Positions 56,422-57,449 of a stretch of DNA of 57,449 nt are shown here, one piece after another (within the stretch, counting starts at the first letter, position 1; every line of letters begins with the position of its first letter). The stretch is from Streptomyces sp. DH5 (GTDB taxonomy: Bacteria; Actinomycetota; Actinomycetes; Streptomycetales; Streptomycetaceae): positions 1-57,449 of the forward strand of contig NZ_JAHWGP010000043.1 of NCBI RefSeq assembly GCF_020873915.1, in the 5' to 3' direction. Under the pieces are notes generated by a model. That model ran no database searches, was not told the DNA's origin, and worked only from the letters and a program-made list of their open reading frames with translations. The position numbers were made by a program, and so were the translations under genes.

Positions 56422-57417
56422 GTGAACGCAATCAGCCCCGCACCGACGCCGGCGACGCCCGAGGGCGGCCCCGGCCGTGTCGTACTGCTCACCACCAGCC
56501 ACCGTGTCGCGCCCGGCCTGCTGTCCTGGCCGGCCTGGCAGCTGCTGCACGCGGCCGACCGGGTGCTCTGCGCGGACGGAGCCCATCCGCAGCTGCCGTA
56601 CCTGCGGGAGGCGGGCATCCCGGTGGAGGAGGCCTCGCCGACCGCCGAGGAGCTCGTCGACGCCTGCGCCGGCGGGCGGACGGTGGCCGTCGTGGCGACG
56701 GGGGAGGGCGAACCCGCGCTGACCGACGGGCTGGCCCGGCTGGCCGGCTCCGGCCGGGTGCGGATGCCGGAGCTGGAGCTGCTGCCCGCCTCCTACGACC
56801 TGCCGGGCGCCCGCCTGCTGGACCTCGTGCAGGTGATGGACCGGATCAGGGCGGAGTGCCCGTGGTCGTCGCGGCAGACCCACGAGGGTCTGGCGAAGTA
56901 CGGCATCGAGGAGGCGTACGAGCTCGTCGAGGCCATCGAGGAGGGTGACCGGACGGAGCTGCGGGAGGAGCTGGGGGACGTGCTGCTCCAAGTCGTCTTC
57001 CACGCCCGGATCGCCGAGGAGCACCCGGAGGAACCGTTCTCCGTCGACGACGTGGCGGGCGGCATCGTGGCGAAGCTGATCCACCGGCATCCGCACGTGT
57101 TCGGTGAGGAGACGGCCCGCACCCCGGAGGACGTCAGGGCGCACTGGCTGCGGACCAAGGCGGAGGAGAAGCGGCGCAGTTCCGTGACGGAGGGGGTGCC
57201 GTTGGGGCAGCCGGGGCTGGCGCTGGCGGCGAAGCTGGCGTCGCGGGCGCGGGTGGCGGGGCTGGACGTGCCGTTGCCGGCGGGGGAGGGGGTCGGCTAC
57301 GAGCTGCTGGCGCTGGCGGCGCGGGCGGAGGCGGCGGGGGTGGATCCGGAGGCGGCGTTGCGCGCGGCGGCGCGGGTGTACCGGGACGCGATACGGGCGG
57401 CCGAGGCGGGGGAGTGA
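56422..57417 (+). CDS. mazG: Nucleoside triphosphate pyrophosphohydrolase MazG
   Basis: MazG hydrolyses (d)NTPs to monophosphates and pyrophosphate, cleansing the pool. The 331-residue protein has a complete MazG domain with LVQVMDRIRAECPWSSRQTHEGLAKYGIEEAYELVEAIEEGD (metal-binding Glu residues) and LREELGDVLLQVVFHA. It has an extra N-terminal part (about 1-130: VVLLTTSHRVAPGLLSWPAWQLLHAADRVLCAD, VVATGEGEPALTDGLARLAG) that looks like a shortened tetrapyrrole-methylase domain of the YabN type. A C-terminal region follows the MazG core. The GTG at 56422 gives the complete protein. The window ends 32 bases after the stop. Confidence 0.92.
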   Translation: MNAISPAPTPATPEGGPGRVVLLTTSHRVAPGLLSWPAWQLLHAADRVLCADGAHPQLPYLREAGIPVEEASPTAEELVDACAGGRTVAVVATGEGEPALTDGLARLAGSGRVRMPELELLPASYDLPGARLLDLVQVMDRIRAECPWSSRQTHEGLAKYGIEEAYELVEAIEEGDRTELREELGDVLLQVVFHARIAEEHPEEPFSVDDVAGGIVAKLIHRHPHVFGEETARTPEDVRAHWLRTKAEEKRRSSVTEGVPLGQPGLALAAKLASRARVAGLDVPLPAGEGVGYELLALAARAEAAGVDPEAALRAAARVYRDAIRAAEAGE

Positions 57418-57449
57418 GGGTCGGTGGGGGCGGGGGGTGAGGCCGGTGG

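Overview
The window is high-GC actinobacterial chromosome, almost certainly Streptomyces. Codons are strongly biased to G or C in third position, GTG and TTG starts are frequent, and the block galTEK / des / ppc / pth / rplY / prs / glmU / tRNA-Gln / mfd / mazG is the conserved Streptomyces core order as I remember it from S. coelicolor (not checked by search). No phage, insertion sequence, rRNA or CRISPR array is visible.

Layout. 1-3.3 kb: a GC-rich 119-bp tandem repeat, a broken Rpf-like remnant, then rsmA-ispE and a Uma2-type protein. 3.4-10.1 kb: an ABC-F ATPase, two tandem membrane-anchored beta-propeller proteins and an atypical LuxR-type regulator. 10.1-10.8 kb: a GC-rich minisatellite. 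10.8-16.3 kb: galactose locus, with galT-galE-galK divergent from a sodium:sugar symporter and a small membrane protein; the control region carries two copies of a palindrome. 16.3-21.4 kb: GNAT, a second LuxR-type regulator, a MarR/methyltransferase divergent pair, a Phd/ParE-type toxin-antitoxin, and a desaturase-TetR operon. 21.7-29.3 kb: ppc, a small membrane protein, pth, rplY, prs, glmU and tRNA-Gln(UUG). 29.3-31.6 kb: an HTH plus LAGLIDADG-like protein and an orphan histidine kinase. 31.7-36.7 kb: the toxin/immunity-like locus described below. 36.9-41.7 kb: a coiled-coil protein and a MacB-type ABC transporter. 41.8-57.4 kb: secreted phospholipase A2, an XRE regulator, mfd, a small antitoxin-like protein, a secreted HNH lipoprotein, a sugar dehydrogenase, two exported proteins, an orphan N6-methylase-like protein, a small membrane protein with a Ser/Thr kinase, a SurA-like lipoprotein and MazG.

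The most unusual region is 31654-36710. Around one shared 351-bp divergent control region sit a YwqJ-type deaminase followed by a SUKH-3 protein (minus strand), and on the plus strand a WHH/HNH-nuclease-like domain fused to a SUKH domain, then a four-part protein: Imm35-like N-terminus, long Pro/Gly linker, HxE/C-x6-C deaminase-like domain, SUKH-4 C-terminus. These are parts of polymorphic toxin-immunity systems, but none has a secretion signal, and toxin and immunity modules are fused in one chain. An intracellular, possibly domesticated, nucleic-acid- or nucleotide-targeting system is the best reading. All function calls here come from motif recognition by eye.
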